Positions 1 to 12,441 are shown, numbered from the stretch's first letter. The stretch is DNA of 64,000 bases from Riptortus pedestris (GCA_019009955.1 CM032231.1:86855001-86919000); one strand, 5' to 3'. Notes: generated by a model not told the origin, from the sequence alone. A program made the numbers and translations.

Positions 1-448
1 CTACTCATGTTACATGAACAATACTATGTAATGTTATAAACCACATTATTCGAAGCTTAAATACCATATATTATTTTCAAGAGACCTTTATTATACGAGA
101 TACATGCAAATATGTTCTGGTGATAACTTCTTGGACTACTAAAATTTGATTGATTGAGATAAAAATTATTCTGATTCATTATAAATTACTAGATATAGTA
201 AATAATTTCAATAAAATTAATATATTATGTTCTGATATATTTCAGTAATTTTTTTTTTCCTCTGAAAGGTTGGCAGACCTGTTTGTTTAAACTTCAGAAC
301 GCTTCCCGTCGGGAGGTTTATTATTATCGTTTGTATTTATTCACTTAATATTCACGGTGTTGTGTTACCAGTATGTAGATTTAATTAGTGTTAAACTTCA
401 CGAGGGAAATCTGCTTAGTTTACGCAGCCCTTGCGTGACGGACTTTTT
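1..448 (+). mobile_element. HINE-like copy, 3' part
   Basis: Matches positions about 2415-2883 of the full copy; enters from the left edge and ends GTGACGGACTTTTT at 448. Confidence 0.65.
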
Positions 449-1104
449 ATTTTGTAATTCTCCTTTAGTATAAACGCTATGTACGCGAGATTTGAAACTT
501 GAACTAAAAATGAGATGATGCTTGAAGTGAAAATCGCATGATTGGGAGTACTGGTTATTGAAGGATGAAAAAGAAAAAAAGAAAAAAAAAGAAAAAAAAA
601 ACTATTGTTTGTACCTAGAGGGAAATGAATGAAACAAAAATTCGATGACTTGGATTTATCAACAAGATCGGTTTCATGACATATCTCTATCAATCAACAC
701 TTAACCAATATTTGTTCTTTGCCCCGTGATGATGCGTAAAAAGTGTTGCTTTCGTCAGCAAAATTATACCTCCCATTTACAAAGCAACCTGCCAGCTACG
801 AAATATAATGAATCTATAGTAAACGATCCTCTTTGTTTACATAAATCTTGAAGCTATTGTGAACTAGTCATTGTTGAGTTAATACAAACGAACTGAAAAA
901 ATGTAAATATAGCAAATAATAGCACCTTATTAACATTCATTATTACTCTCCTTATGTTCTTATTTGTCGTTTGCCATGTTCGCTATTGTTAATTTGCCAC
1001 TGCATATGTTCTTATTCGTTTATCCTTTACCGGGGTGACCACGTCGTGAGCGACATAAGTCAATAAAAGATTTATGGAACGGTGAGTTCTTTTTTCAAAA
1101 AAGA
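449..1104. other. Unassigned AT-rich region
   Basis: Poly-A/T stretches, no coding frame or known repeat identified. A short open minus-strand frame at 415-693 crosses a repeat end and a poly-T run and is not credible. Confidence 0.4.
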
Positions 1105-1520
1105 ACTCACGACAACATATATTGTACACACCATGATATTCAAGTCCAAGCAAAACATATGATGCTCAATTCATGGCAGAAATCTTGGTTTACCACCACT
1201 GATAACAAACTTCGAGAACTGAAACATATACTTGGTGAATGACCTTCCTCAAAAAGGCTAATTAGAAGAGAAGACGTAGTTTTAACGAGGTTAAGAATTG
1301 ACCATTCGCGACTGACTCACACCTACTTACTTACTGGAGAAGACGAACCTTACTGCCAGCACTGTACCTGTAGACTTACTATAAAACATATACTTACTGA
1401 CTGCTATCTAAGGACTCACATAGACCAACCATACACTTTGACTGAATTACTACATGACCGTAGCCCGCATAAAGACCGCGTATTACACTACTTGAAACAT
1501 AACATTTTCAAAAAACTATA
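1105..1520 (+). pseudogene. Non-LTR retrotransposon RNase H / C-terminal remnant
   Basis: The plus strand reads NSWQKSWFTTTDNKLRELKH, then RREDVVLTRLRIDHSRLTHT, YLLTGEDEPYCQHC and TIKHILTDCYLR. The R-E-x-V-L-x-RLRIxHxRLTHxYLL and C-x-x-C...H-x-L-x-x-C motifs are the C-terminal RNase H and zinc-knuckle-like tail of I/Jockey-type elements. One internal stop near 1233. The 5' part is absent. Confidence 0.78.
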
Positions 1521-1935
1521 ATGTAGGACAATACTGAAAATATTTGCAGAAATGAGCATACTTATGTAAATATAATAAAGTGATTATATATGTTAAATAA
1601 CTGATTCGTCGCTAAATTGCCCCAGTCGCGAAATGCGGTTATTGTATGAATAATATGGTATACAACATGAGATGTTCAATGATATAACAGCTTAAAGGAA
1701 AAATTCCGTGAATAGAAGTGGGGGTTTACTAATTCCCAAAGACTAAACAGAAAAAACTGTTAATATTGGAGTTTGAGAAAAATATATAGAAAAACAATTG
1801 TAGGAAAAGACATAGCCGACAATACTGATTAAGTAGCATCGAAGACTTCAGAGTTCTGTCCTTCTCACTCCCCCCCCCCCTAGTATGGCTGATTTATTTA
1901 CGAACTTAATGCTTTTTTTTACGTGGAATGTTTAA

Positions 1936-2060
1936 TTTTAGCAAGTTTTCCTTAAGGGAAATAAACTATTGACGTACTAAAGACGCAATTTTCGAATTTT
2001 TTTCTTCAAATGTCCATCGATCCTACCTAGAAGATAACGAAAATGAGGTCCATTCAAAAC

Positions 2061-2123
<63 letters not shown>

Positions 2124-2883
2124 GTTAGCACTCTAGCGGTCGTAATCATTGTTAATCGTTACCAAACTCGATATTTAGTCGTTTTACGTAAAAAGAATGA
2201 TGAAGTTTGTTAACGGCTGAAATCGGACCAGGGAGAGAATTTTGAAAATTCGAAATATCTCCATTACTATAAGAGGGATCGAAAAAATGTATAGAATCAA
2301 CGTTACATCAAGTTAAATGTACTATACATATTTTTATATACATTTATTCCCTATCTTGAATATTAACCATGATATTTGTATTTTTCAGTTTTCAGCCTTC
2401 AGCAAACCCCCACTTCTACTCATGTCACATAAACAATACTCGGTTATGTAATAAACCACATCATTCGAAGCATAAATACCAAATATTGTTTTAAAGAGAC
2501 GAGAGATTATACGAGATACATGCAAATATGTTCTGGTGAGCATTCCTTCTTAAGTTTTCAGACTACTTAAATTTCATTGATTGAGATAAAAATTATTCTG
2601 ATTCATTATAAATTACAGTACTTGATGTAGTAAATAGTTTTCAACCAAATTAATACGTTATATTCAGATATATTACAGTAATTGATTTTCTTTCCGGTAA
2701 GAAGTTGGCAGACCTATTTGTTTACATTTTAGATGCTTTCTGTCGGGAGGTTTCTTATAATCGTTTGTATTTATTTCTTAATATTCACGGTGGTGTTGTG
2801 TTTCTGGTATTTAGATTTATCTATTGTTAAACATTACGAGGGAAATCTGTTTAGTTTACACAGCCCCTGCGTGACGGACTTTT
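1936..2883 (+). mobile_element. HINE/DINE-1-like element, full-length reference copy
   Basis: Family structure as read here: 5' end TTTTAGCAGATTTCCCTTAA (5' subterminal repeat), a conserved block, a (TA)n microsatellite core (2065-2120 in this copy), CTCTAGCGGTCG, further conserved blocks, then GGGAAATCTGCTTA (inverse of the 5' repeat), a small hairpin CGCAG-CCC-CTGCG and the terminus TGACGGACTTTT. Subterminal inverted repeats, a 3' hairpin near the end, a microsatellite core, no coding capacity and T-rich insertion junctions are the features described for nonautonomous Helentrons (HINE, DINE-1). Length about 950 bp. At least fifteen copies or pieces occur in the window on both strands. Confidence 0.6.
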
Positions 2884-3601
2884 CATTCTGAGGTAGAGAG
2901 GTCCTGGGGTCTAAGGATATTATTCAGTTTTTTCTATTTGCTACTCGGTAATCGAACCCATGACTATATATATTGATATCAACGCCTTACTCACATAGCT
3001 AATCTGAGTTTGCCAAAATAAAAATTTAAAAAATCATTTATATTCCCCGGATATTGTAGAAATAACTGGCTATTTTGTCCTTAATAAGTGGAGGGTAAAC
3101 TGGGCACATTTTCAGTTTCATTCAGGGTTGATATTCGAGCCAAATGTAAAGGTAAACATATAGTATTGCGACTGGAAAGTAAGTCGAGAACGCAATAGCT
3201 CCCCACTTATGTATGCCATTGGCACATTTCGCTCCGGCTCAGGTTACTTTGAAACTCGATAGACTTGTTTCATAATAAAGTCAGGCCTGGCCGATTAGAT
3301 TAGAAAAAAGTTATAACATACAAAATTCCTCAATGTAAATGGGTCTTTAATGGTGTGCTGTAGTGTTCCGTTGATTTTTCAACTGGATATTGCCTAATAC
3401 TACTGTGAAAATTTCAGAACACGCCTGTGTATGTGAGTGATAGTACAATACAAACCTGCGAGTAATACTTAAAAAGTATGTCCTCTTGATGTAAACTTTA
3501 TTTGAATGCTCAAGCCCCCGTCTGCAGATTTGTCACGCGGGGACTGCGTAAACTAACCGCATTTATCACGTGCGTCACGTATTTGCACTTACCTCAAAAA
3601 G

Positions 3602-4083
3602 TAAAAGTCCGTCACGCAGGGGCTGCGTAAACTAAGCAGATTTCCCACGTGAAGTTTTACAATAGAGAAATCTGCCCAAAAACAAGTGTAGTAAGTAGTA
3701 AGGGATCACTAAACTTATACGCGAGGGACGAATAGTTACGAAAACGGCCGCCAGAGCTCTCTTCGGAAAGTACCAAACAGCTCACTACTGCCGACCAATG
3801 CAGAATACAAATGCAAATATCTCGGTTAATATTGAAGATACAGAATAAATGTATAGAACAATATTTATAGTAAATTTAATTTTCAATAAGATTGATTCTT
3901 TTCGATCCGACGCATAATAACGGAGATATTTTGAATTTTCCGTAAATCTCCACTCTAAACCCCCCCCCCTCCCACTAGTCCGATTTCAGCCATTAACGAA
4001 CTTGATCTTCCTTTTTACATAAAACGATTAAATTCCGAGTTTGGTAACGATCAAACAAAAATTGCGACCGCGAACGTTAACAG

Positions 4084-4133
<50 letters not shown>

Positions 4134-4257
4134 TTGAACGGACCTCATTTTCGTCATCTCCTGGGTAGGATCGATGGACATTTGAAGAAATTTTTCGAAA
4201 CTCGCGTCATGTGTACGACCTCAATAGCTGATTTCCCTTAAGGGAAATCTGCTAAAA
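3602..4257 (-). mobile_element. HINE-like copy
   Basis: Plus strand begins TAAAAGTCCGTCACGCAGG and ends AAGGGAAATCTGCTAAAA, i.e. the element in minus orientation with both ends. (TA)n core at 4088-4126. A second partial terminus (GTCACGCGGGGACTGCGTAA) lies just left at 3535. Confidence 0.65.
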
Positions 4258-4305
4258 GTTCAATGAGAATAATATTTGGTATTTAGGATTTACAAATACA
4301 ATACA

Positions 4306-4634
4306 CAGCTGATTGTTAATATGCCATAAGTAGGAGTGGGGGTTTACTGAAGGCCGAAAACTGAAAAATGCAAATATCTCGGTTAATGATCAAGATAATG
4401 AAAATACGTACGTAACAATATTTATAGAACATCGCATTTACAATAAGATTGATTCTATACAAATGTTCCATCCGAATTTTCGAAATCCCCTCCCTAAACC
4501 CTCCTTCCCACTAGTTTGATTTTAGCCGAACGAATTTTCCCATTAACGAACTTGATCTTCATTTTTACATAAATCGTTTAAATAACGAGTTTGGTATCGA
4601 TCAAACACAAATTGCGACCGCTAGAGCGTTAACA

Positions 4635-4682
<48 letters not shown>

Positions 4683-4807
4683 TTGTGAACGGACCTCATT
4701 TCCGTCATCTCCTAGTTAGGATCGATGGGCATTTGAAGAAATTTTTTGCAAACCCCATCATGAGTACAACCTCAATAGCTGATTTCTCCTAAAGGAAATC
4801 TGCTAAA
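4306..4807 (-). mobile_element. HINE-like copy, one end missing
   Basis: Internal blocks, (TA)n core 4639-4677 and the terminal CTAAAGGAAATCTGCTAA are present; the hairpin end is missing. Confidence 0.6.
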
Positions 4808-4819
4808 AAACGAACAATA

Positions 4820-4832
4820 ACTATATATATGT

Positions 4833-4893
<61 letters not shown>

Positions 4894-5076
4894 CTAATTC
4901 TATGGCCGCTGATGGCCGTGCGGGGAAGAGGTGCTTACTTCTACCACTACCTTTGAGTAAGCTGAAGGAAAAATCATCTCCTAGGTAGGTAATCGATGAA
5001 TATTTGAAGAAACATTTCGAAAATCGCACCATGAGTACGACCTAAATAGCTGTTTTCTCTTAAGGTACATCTGCTA
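4820..5076 (-). mobile_element. HINE-like fragment with foreign segment
   Basis: A (TA)n tract, about 80 bp of unrelated GC-richer sequence, then the standard end from ATCATCTCCTAGGTAGG to CATCTGCTAA. A recombined or deleted copy. Confidence 0.5.
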
Positions 5077-5936
5077 ATATGTTCGGTCCTCGCCAAGGGA
5101 GAAATTTAATTTACGAGTTCATTAGCAGAGCATTTTAGTGTGCTTCTGGATTAGCGGAGGAAGACCATAATTATTTACAATCCCACCAAAATGGAATTGA
5201 AAACAAACATATGAAGCTTACTTTATTTTTGCCCATTTCTGTAAGATAAATTTAAATGGTGGTGCTTTTTTTTCACATACAGTGCTTTAAAAAGGTTTAT
5301 TACATCAAGTGGACAATTTATTCAGCCCCCTCCCCCCTCACAAACATTTAGATCTTTAAATGGATGTGGATAATAATCATCTACAATTACGGAACCATGG
5401 TCCACTTTGTTATGAAGATATATAGAATATTATATTACAATAAAGTAACAGCACTTCTTGGAGAAATTTGCCCACAATAAATATACCAAATTAGTAAATT
5501 GTGAAGAAAAAAGGCTATTGCTTACTTGTGTAATCTTATTAATAGAAAATAATTGACCAGAAGCAAGTCAAGGTAAACATGTCAGATATAAACTAGTTTC
5601 ACCCGGTTTCTTTACAACTATTGTCAAACAAGGAAATTATAGGAAAACGCAGAACTATTTAATTAAAGATCTTCAGATAGTGGTTATTGATGCTTTTGTA
5701 AGTAATTTAATTATAGGAATTAGTAATGTGCTTGAGACATTTCTTAGGCTGTTATTTTAGAGAAACTAAAGAACATTTTCCTTAAGGAGGAATTATAGGC
5801 TGCTCGAGAGTAGGCTACGTTTCAACAATTTCATGCCATAAGAAAAAAAGAAGTGGAAAAAATAATTTTATTAATGGCAGTCAGGTCTTATAAACTGGAA
5901 GTCTTCCCAGCAACTTCTTTATTTAAGCACAAGGCC
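5077..5936. other. Unassigned region
   Basis: No feature recognised apart from the ribozyme-like motif at its right end. Confidence 0.4.
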
Positions 5937-5962
5937 TTTCGGCACTGGCGTGCTATCATCAG
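5937..5962 (-). ncRNA. Hammerhead-like core motif (copy 5)
   Basis: CTGATGA, TA, stem GCAC/GTGC with loop GCCA, C, GAAA. Upstream TAGCAC and downstream GTGCTTA could form stem I. Followed by TTAAATAAAG. Confidence 0.38.
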
Positions 5963-6052
5963 GTGCTAAATTGGAGAAAGATGTTAGCGACGAACCCATG
6001 CCTTTGTACCTCGATATCTTTATATATATATATATCTATATATATATATATA

Positions 6053-6059
<7 letters not shown>

Positions 6060-6103
<44 letters not shown>

Positions 6104-6133
6104 CAGACAGAGGTTACAATTTTATATATATAT

Positions 6134-6176
<43 letters not shown>

Positions 6177-6230
6177 TATATATATATCTATCTATATATA
6201 TATATAAAATTGTAACCTCTGTCTGTACAT
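6060..6230. repeat. TA-rich head-to-head palindrome
   Basis: AACAGACAGAGGTTACAATT at about 6103 and its inverse AATTGTAACCTCTGTCTGT at about 6207 face each other across a long interrupted (TA)n tract. The structure is two Helitron 5' ends in inverted orientation and could extrude a cruciform. Confidence 0.7.
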
Positions 6231-6776
6231 TGATTTTTTTCGCGAATTTTCACGATAACTTTTTGTTTCACATGTCATAGGCACCATATCTGCATTTTGT
6301 TTCTTTCGTGTCTGTTTGTTTGTTTGTTTGTTTATTTGTTTATTTGTTTGTTTGTTTGTTACCTTTTCACGCTTAAACGGCTGAACCAAATTTTATGAAA
6401 CTTGGTATGTATATTACTACTAGCCCAACTTAGACTTTAGGCTATATTAATATTCTCTAAGACGAACAGGAGTGGGGGTTATAAGGGAGGCCTGAAATTA
6501 AAAATAGCGATATTTCGTTTCCTATTGCTTTTTCAGCAAATATGCCCATAACAAGAGTTGTTTATTTTGTAATTTAGAGTAACTTTTGTTATATGCACTT
6601 CTGACATATACGGAAGTATAAATGAGTTATACGCTAAAAACTATAGCGGGAGTCCACAATTTTATTTGGCACAAAAGACTCAACCGAACTAAACCAAACT
6701 CGGTATGTGAATTAGCACTAACGCCTTCCTTGTAACAAGCCATACTAACATTTCTAGGGACGGGCAGGAGTGGGGG

Positions 6777-6785
<9 letters not shown>
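6190..6785 (+). mobile_element. Helitron 5' fragment
   Basis: Begins in (TA)n then AAATTGTAACCTCTGTCTGT, contains a (TTTG)n tract at 6311-6360 and the conserved CACGCTTAAACGGCTGAACC block. It is cut off at a (TA)n tract after GAGTGGGGGTT. An inverted copy of the 5' end lies at 6104-6125, giving a TA-rich head-to-head palindrome. Confidence 0.6.
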
Positions 6786-6835
<50 letters not shown>

Positions 6836-6842
<7 letters not shown>

Positions 6843-7925
6843 GTAACCTCTGTCTGTACATTGATTTTTTTCGCGAAATTTCACGATAACTTTTCGTTTC
6901 ACATGTCATAGACACCATATCTGCATTTTGTTTCTTTCGTGTATGTTTGTTTGTTTGTTTGTTTGTTTGTTTGTTACCTTTTCACGCATAAACGGCTGAA
7001 CCGAATTTTATGAAACTTGGTATGTATATTACTACTAACCCAACTTAGACTTTAGGCTATATTAATTTTCTCTGAGACGAACAGGAGTGGGGGTTATAAG
7101 GGAAGCCTGAAATTAAAAATAGCGATATTTCGTTTTCTATTGGTTTTTTGGCAAATATGCACATAACAAAAGTTGTTTATTTTGTTATTTAGAGTAACGT
7201 TTGTTATATTCACTTTTGCCGTATATGGAAGTATAAATGAGTTATACTCTAAAAACTATAGAGGGAGTCCACAATTTTATTTGGCTCAAAAGACTCAACC
7301 GAACTAAACCAAACTCGGTATGTGTATTAGCAGTGAGGCCTTCATTATAATAAGCCATACCAACATTTCTATGGACGGGCAGGAGTGGGGGTTATAAGGG
7401 AAGCCTGAAATTAAAAATAATGATATTTCGTTTCCTATTGGTTTTTCCGCAAATATAAAAATAACAAAAGTTGTTTATTTTGTTATTTGGAGTAATTTTT
7501 GTTATATACACTTTTGTCGTATACCTAAGTATAAATGAGTTATACGTTAAAACTTTAGCGGGCACTAACGGCTGAAACGAACTTAACAAAACTCGGTATG
7601 TCAATTAGCATTAATTCTTCCATGATTATAAGTCATATTATAATTTTTAGGTTCGAATGGGAGGGGGGGTTATAAGGGAGGCCTGAAATAAAAATTCACC
7701 ATATTTACATGTATAAGAGATGGGAAATATAAAAATATCGAAGGCTGTGAAGCCTTATTGAACAAATAATTCTATTATTAGCAAATCCACGGGAAAGACG
7801 GGTATCAATCCTAAACACTGGGACGGGTAAATGTCAAAATATTGTGCAATGTAAAGCCTGCTAAAAAATACCATCACTATTCAGCCTCAAATGAATTCCC
7901 GGGCGTAGCCGGGTATCTGAGCTAG
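6836..7925 (+). mobile_element. Helitron copy A with internal tandem units
   Basis: The 5' TATATAAAATTGTAACCTC end is followed by a (TTTG)n tract (6945-6975) and three units of about 297 bp beginning AGGAGTGGGGGTTATAAG (7083, 7381, 7659). The 3' end is CCCGGGCGTAGCCGGGTATC then TGAGCTAG at 7922-7925, followed by T. Terminal hairpin plus CTAG|T fits Helitrons. Nonautonomous. Confidence 0.62.
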
Positions 7926-7927
7926 TA

Positions 7928-9235
7928 TATATATAAAATTGTAACCTCTGTCTGTACATTGATTTTTTTCGCGAAATTTCACGATAACTTTTCGTTTCAC
8001 ATGTCATAGACACCATATCTGCATTTTGTTTCTTTCGTGTATGTTTGTTTGTTTGTTTGTTTGTTTGTTTGTTTGTTTGTTTGTTTGTTTGTTACCTTTT
8101 CACGCATAAACGGCTGAACCGAATTTTATGAAACTTGGTATGTATATTACTACTAACCCAACTTAGACTTTAGGCTATATTAATATCCTCTGAGACGAAC
8201 AGGAGTGGGGGTTATAAGGGAAGCCAGAAATTAAAAATAGCGATATTTCGATTCCTATTGGTTTTTCGGCAAATATGCACATAACAAAAGTTGTTTATTT
8301 TGTTATTTAGAGTAACTTTTGTTATATACACTTTTTTCGTATACCGAATTATAAACGAGATATGCGCTAAAAACTATAGCGGAAGTGAACAATTTTATTT
8401 GGGACAAAAGACCCAACCGAAATAAATAAAACTCGGTATATGTATTAGCACTAACGCTTTCGTTACAACAAGGCATACCAACATTTCTAGGGACGGGCAG
8501 GAGGGGGGGTTATAAGGGAAGCCAGAAATTAAAAATAGCGATATTTCGTTTCCTATTGGTTTTTCGGCAAATATAAACATAACAAAAGTTGTTTATTTTG
8601 TTATTTAGAGTAACTTTGGTTATTTACACTTTTTTCGTATACCGAATTATAAACGAGATATACGCTAAAACCTATATTGGAAGTGAACAATTTTATTTGA
8701 CACAAAAGACTCAACCGAACTAAATAAAACTCAGTATGTGTGTTAGCACAAACGCCTTTATTATAATAAGCCATACTAACATTTCCAGGGACGGGTAGGA
8801 GTGGGGGTTGTAAGGGAGGCCTGAATTTAAAATAGCGGTATTTCGTTTTCTATTCGTTTTTCGGCATATATAAACATATCAAAAGTTGTTTATTTTGTTA
8901 TTTAGAGTAACTTTTGTGGTATTCATTTTTGTCTTTTAACAAAGTATAAACGAGATATACACTATAAACTAAAGCGGGAGTCCACTATTTTATTAGGCGC
9001 TAACGATTGAACCTAACTTAACAAAACTCGGTATGTCGATTAGCATTAATTCTTCCATGATTATAAGCTATATTAAAATGTTTAGGTTAGAACGGGAGTG
9101 GAGGTTATAAGGGAGGCCTGAAATAAGAATTCGCGATATTGTGATTCTAATTGGTTTTTCAGCGATATTTTATAAAAATACCATCATTAGTCAGTCAACT
9201 ACGATTTCCCGGGCATCGTCGGATATATTAGCTAG
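7928..9235 (+). mobile_element. Helitron copy B with internal tandem units
   Basis: Abuts copy A through a short TA tract. Same 5' end, a longer (TTTG)n tract (8041-8092) and four tandem units (8201, 8499, 8797, 9094). The 3' hairpin CCCGGGCATCGTCGG is followed by CTAG at 9232-9235. The hairpin is slightly degraded compared with copy A. Confidence 0.6.
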
Positions 9236-9525
9236 ATTGTATACAGAAAATACGTACATTATAGATGATATTTAATAATAATAAATGCTATCCATGATTG
9301 TGATTTGAATTATTCACTGTGTGTCTAACAGTGGAGAGGGAATGATTGGAGACTTATTTTCATTTATTCTTCAAATCAAAAATTTTATTTTCCCAACGGA
9401 CCCTTACGGGAAGAAATGAGCCCAGGCGGGAAGAGCAGTTGTACACGTTGAAGTATTTGCCAAAAACAAAATAGAATATTTCCGTCTCAAATGATTTCCC
9501 GAGCGAAGCCGGGTACCTTGGCTAG
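9236..9525 (+). mobile_element. Helitron 3'-end fragment
   Basis: Ends CCCGAGCGAAGCCGGGTACC then TTGGCTAG at 9522-9525, followed by (TA)n. The upstream sequence resembles the subterminal part of the copy at 54725-56514 (the ATACGTACATTATAGATGAT stretch). Confidence 0.55.
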
Positions 9526-9529
9526 TATA

Positions 9530-9574
<45 letters not shown>

Positions 9575-9950
9575 TATATAATTCTACTGTACGTGTGAAC
9601 TCCTCCTAAACGGCTGGACCGGTTTGAATTTTTTTTGTGCGTTTGGGTGTCGCCCTGGATGGTTTAGATTTATAAATCAGCCCGGCCGAGCAGGAATGGC
9701 GGTTGGCTTAAAATTAAAAATAGCAATGTTTCGTTTCCTATTGTTTTTTCGGCAAATATGCACATGATAAAAGCTGTTTATTTTGTTATTTAAAATTACT
9801 TTTGTTATATTCACTTTTGTCGTATAACAAAGTAAACGAGATATACACTAAAAAATTAAAGTGTGAGCCAACAATTTTAATGGCACTAACGATTGAACCG
9901 AACTTAACAAAACTCTATATATAAATTAGCATATATATAATTTGAATGAA
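9575..9950 (+). mobile_element. Second Helitron-type fragment
   Basis: Starts in TA repeats then ATTCTACTGTACGTGTGAAC and CTCCTAAACGGCTGGACCGG, a block common in Helitron 5' regions, followed by one degraded 297-bp-type unit. No 3' end. Confidence 0.4.
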
Positions 9951-10882
9951 GCTCCTTTTCGGCTATGGTAGGATTGTAAAATCAGTCAAAAGCAGTGCAA
10001 CCCCAATAGTTTTATTTCTCTTAATAGAAATCTGCTAACAGAACTAAAAGGAGGAATGAACCCTTATATTAGCAATCAATTTATATGTATACACGGGCAT
10101 ATGTTTGCATAGGTTTATGAATTGCCGGCTGCTTCATTTATTTTCTGTTGGATACGCTGAAAGATAAGTATGTCAATACGTTTCCATTGGTTCATAGATC
10201 TAGTCTTGGTTAATATACCCTTCTCTATATTTCGCACTTTGTTTTCTGTTCACTAAATGGTTAGGGGCTACATCAAAGTACATATGCCAAGCTTGATTTA
10301 CACTATAGTTTGACTATATCCAAAATTATAAATGATCAGTTCAATTAGGAAAACTACAGACCGTTCAAAATCTACACCAGGATTTTTTTTTCGTTGAGTG
10401 ATGTTTACCGTTTTCCTAGTTTTATGATAATTATGCTAAATGAAGCAATTGCTCGGAATCAAAATGGTTAAATATGTTTATGAATTACTGCGCTCATGGA
10501 AAAGCTCTAACAAGGGATGTAATTTTCCCATTACAGCTGGTTGTGAGAAGATAAATGGTGTATTTGAGACAGAATGGATTGGCACTCTAATTATTCCATT
10601 ATGTCATTAGAGCATTATCTCTAATTGAGATGTAAACATTCTAGTAGATCAGAAATATCGTGTTGATAAGATGCTCACTCCCGTTACATAAAATACCTAA
10701 GTGTACTGTATTAGGGAACAAAAACAAGTAAAGCGTTCTCTATTTAATTTATTTATGAGGTTTGCGACTTAGGCGATATTGTTCATTTAAATTTTTAAAA
10801 AGAAGAAAAATAAATGGTAATTACTAATAGGAAAATAAGAAATCTAAAACATAGAACACTAAACACAACAAAATAGTAAAAC

Positions 10883-11648
10883 AGGATCAATAAGAAGGCC
10901 AAGTCCTCTACAGTTTTTTAATATAATGCAGAGTGCACTTTCGGAGTCAATGCTCCATCCTCATTGCCTGCTGACAAACAAAAACCTCGAGTTAATTTAA
11001 CATTCACAGCATGGCCAAAAAGCAAAATAGACAACAGTCATAAAAAACAAAAAACAAACAAACACAATATAAATAGTAAAAACAATGTTAATTCTTAAAA
11101 CTAGTCAACCAATAAAAATATAAAATCTAATCCTAGTCAACTACTATAAATTAAAGCCAAAACAATCAAAAAATTTAATAAGTCAAATAATAAAAACAAA
11201 CAACGGTAAGCATATGTCAAAAACTATAAATAAAATTAAAAACTAAAAACTACCTAATTAATGTTTTTAATTTTGTTTTTAATTTTATTTTTAATTTTAA
11301 TTTTTAATTTTGTTTTTAATTTTATTTATAGTTTTTGACATATGCTTTCCGTTGTTTGTTTTTATTATTTGACTTGTTATTAAATTTTAAGAACTAAAAG
11401 ACTAGGATTAGATTTTATATTTTTATTGGTTGACTAGTTTTAAGAATTAACATTGTTTTTACTATTTATATTGTGTTTGTTTGTTTTTTATGACTGTTGT
11501 CTATTTTGCTTTTTGGCCATGCTGTGAATGTTAAATTAACTCGAGGTTTGTGTTTGTCAGCAGGCAATGAGGATGGAGCATTGACTCCGAAAGTGCACTC
11601 TGCATTATATTAAAAAACTGTAGAGGACTTGGCCTTCTTATTGATCCT
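10883..11648. repeat. 766-bp near-perfect palindrome (foldback element)
   Basis: Arms of about 350 bp from AGGATCAATAAGAAGGCC at 10883 to its inverse ending 11648, around a roughly 60-bp AT-rich centre (TTTTTAATTTT repeats). Few mismatches between arms. The right arm continues into a sequence (GATCCTGATCAATTGGTTCC) also seen at 18268-18288. A ribozyme-like motif lies in each arm. No coding. Confidence 0.88.
11566..11592 (+). ncRNA. Hammerhead-like core motif (copy 6, degenerate)
   Basis: ATGAGGA (first C lost), T, stem GGAG/CTCC with loop CATTGA, GAAA. In the right arm of the 766-bp palindrome, mirrored in the left arm. Confidence 0.28.
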
Positions 11649-11695
11649 GATCAATTGGTTCCTCTACCATCCAGCATATTCCAGAGATAAAATAG

Positions 11696-12251
11696 TAAAA
11701 AGTCCGTCACGCAGGGGCTGCGTAAACTAAGCAGATTTCCCACGTGAAGTTTTACAATAGAGAAATTTGCCTAATAACAACTGTAGTAGTAAGAAACCTC
11801 TAAACCTAAAACATTATTTAGGGCGTAATAACCCAGTAGTTTCTAGCCCCAAAAAACAGTTAACCTAACCTCTAAACCTATTCACGCGGGAAGATTAGTT
11901 ATGGAAACGGCCGCCAGAGCTCTCGGCGGAAAGTCCGAACATAGCCTACTGGCGACCACACGCAGAATACAAATGCAAATATCTCGGTTAATATTCAAGA
12001 TACAGAATAAATGTATAGAACAATATTTATAGTAAATTGAATTTGCAATAAGATTTATTCTATACAATTTTTCGATCCGACGCATAATAACGGAGATATT
12101 TTGAATTTTCAAAAATCCCCCCTCTAAACCCCCCCTCCCACTGGTCCGATTTCAGCCATTAACGAACTTAATCTTCCTTTTTACATAAAACGGTTAAATA
12201 CCGAGTTTGTTGCCGATTAAACAAAAATTGCGACCGCTAGAGAGATAACAC

Positions 12252-12319
<68 letters not shown>

Positions 12320-12441
12320 GAACGGACCTCATTTTCGTCATCTCCTGGGTAGGATCGATGGACATTTGAAGAAATTTTTCGAAACTCGCATCATGAGTAC
12401 GACCTCAATAGCTGATTTCCCTTAAGGGAAATCTGCTAATA
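11696..12441 (-). mobile_element. HINE-like copy with both ends
   Basis: TAAAAAGTCCGTCACGCAGG at 11696 to GGGAAATCTGCTAA at 12439, followed by TAAAAA. (TA)n core 12257-12314. Confidence 0.65.

Noticed and set aside
6470..9120. CRISPR-like regular repeats
   Set aside because: Units are about 297 bp with no short repeats/unique spacers, inside a eukaryotic Helitron cluster.
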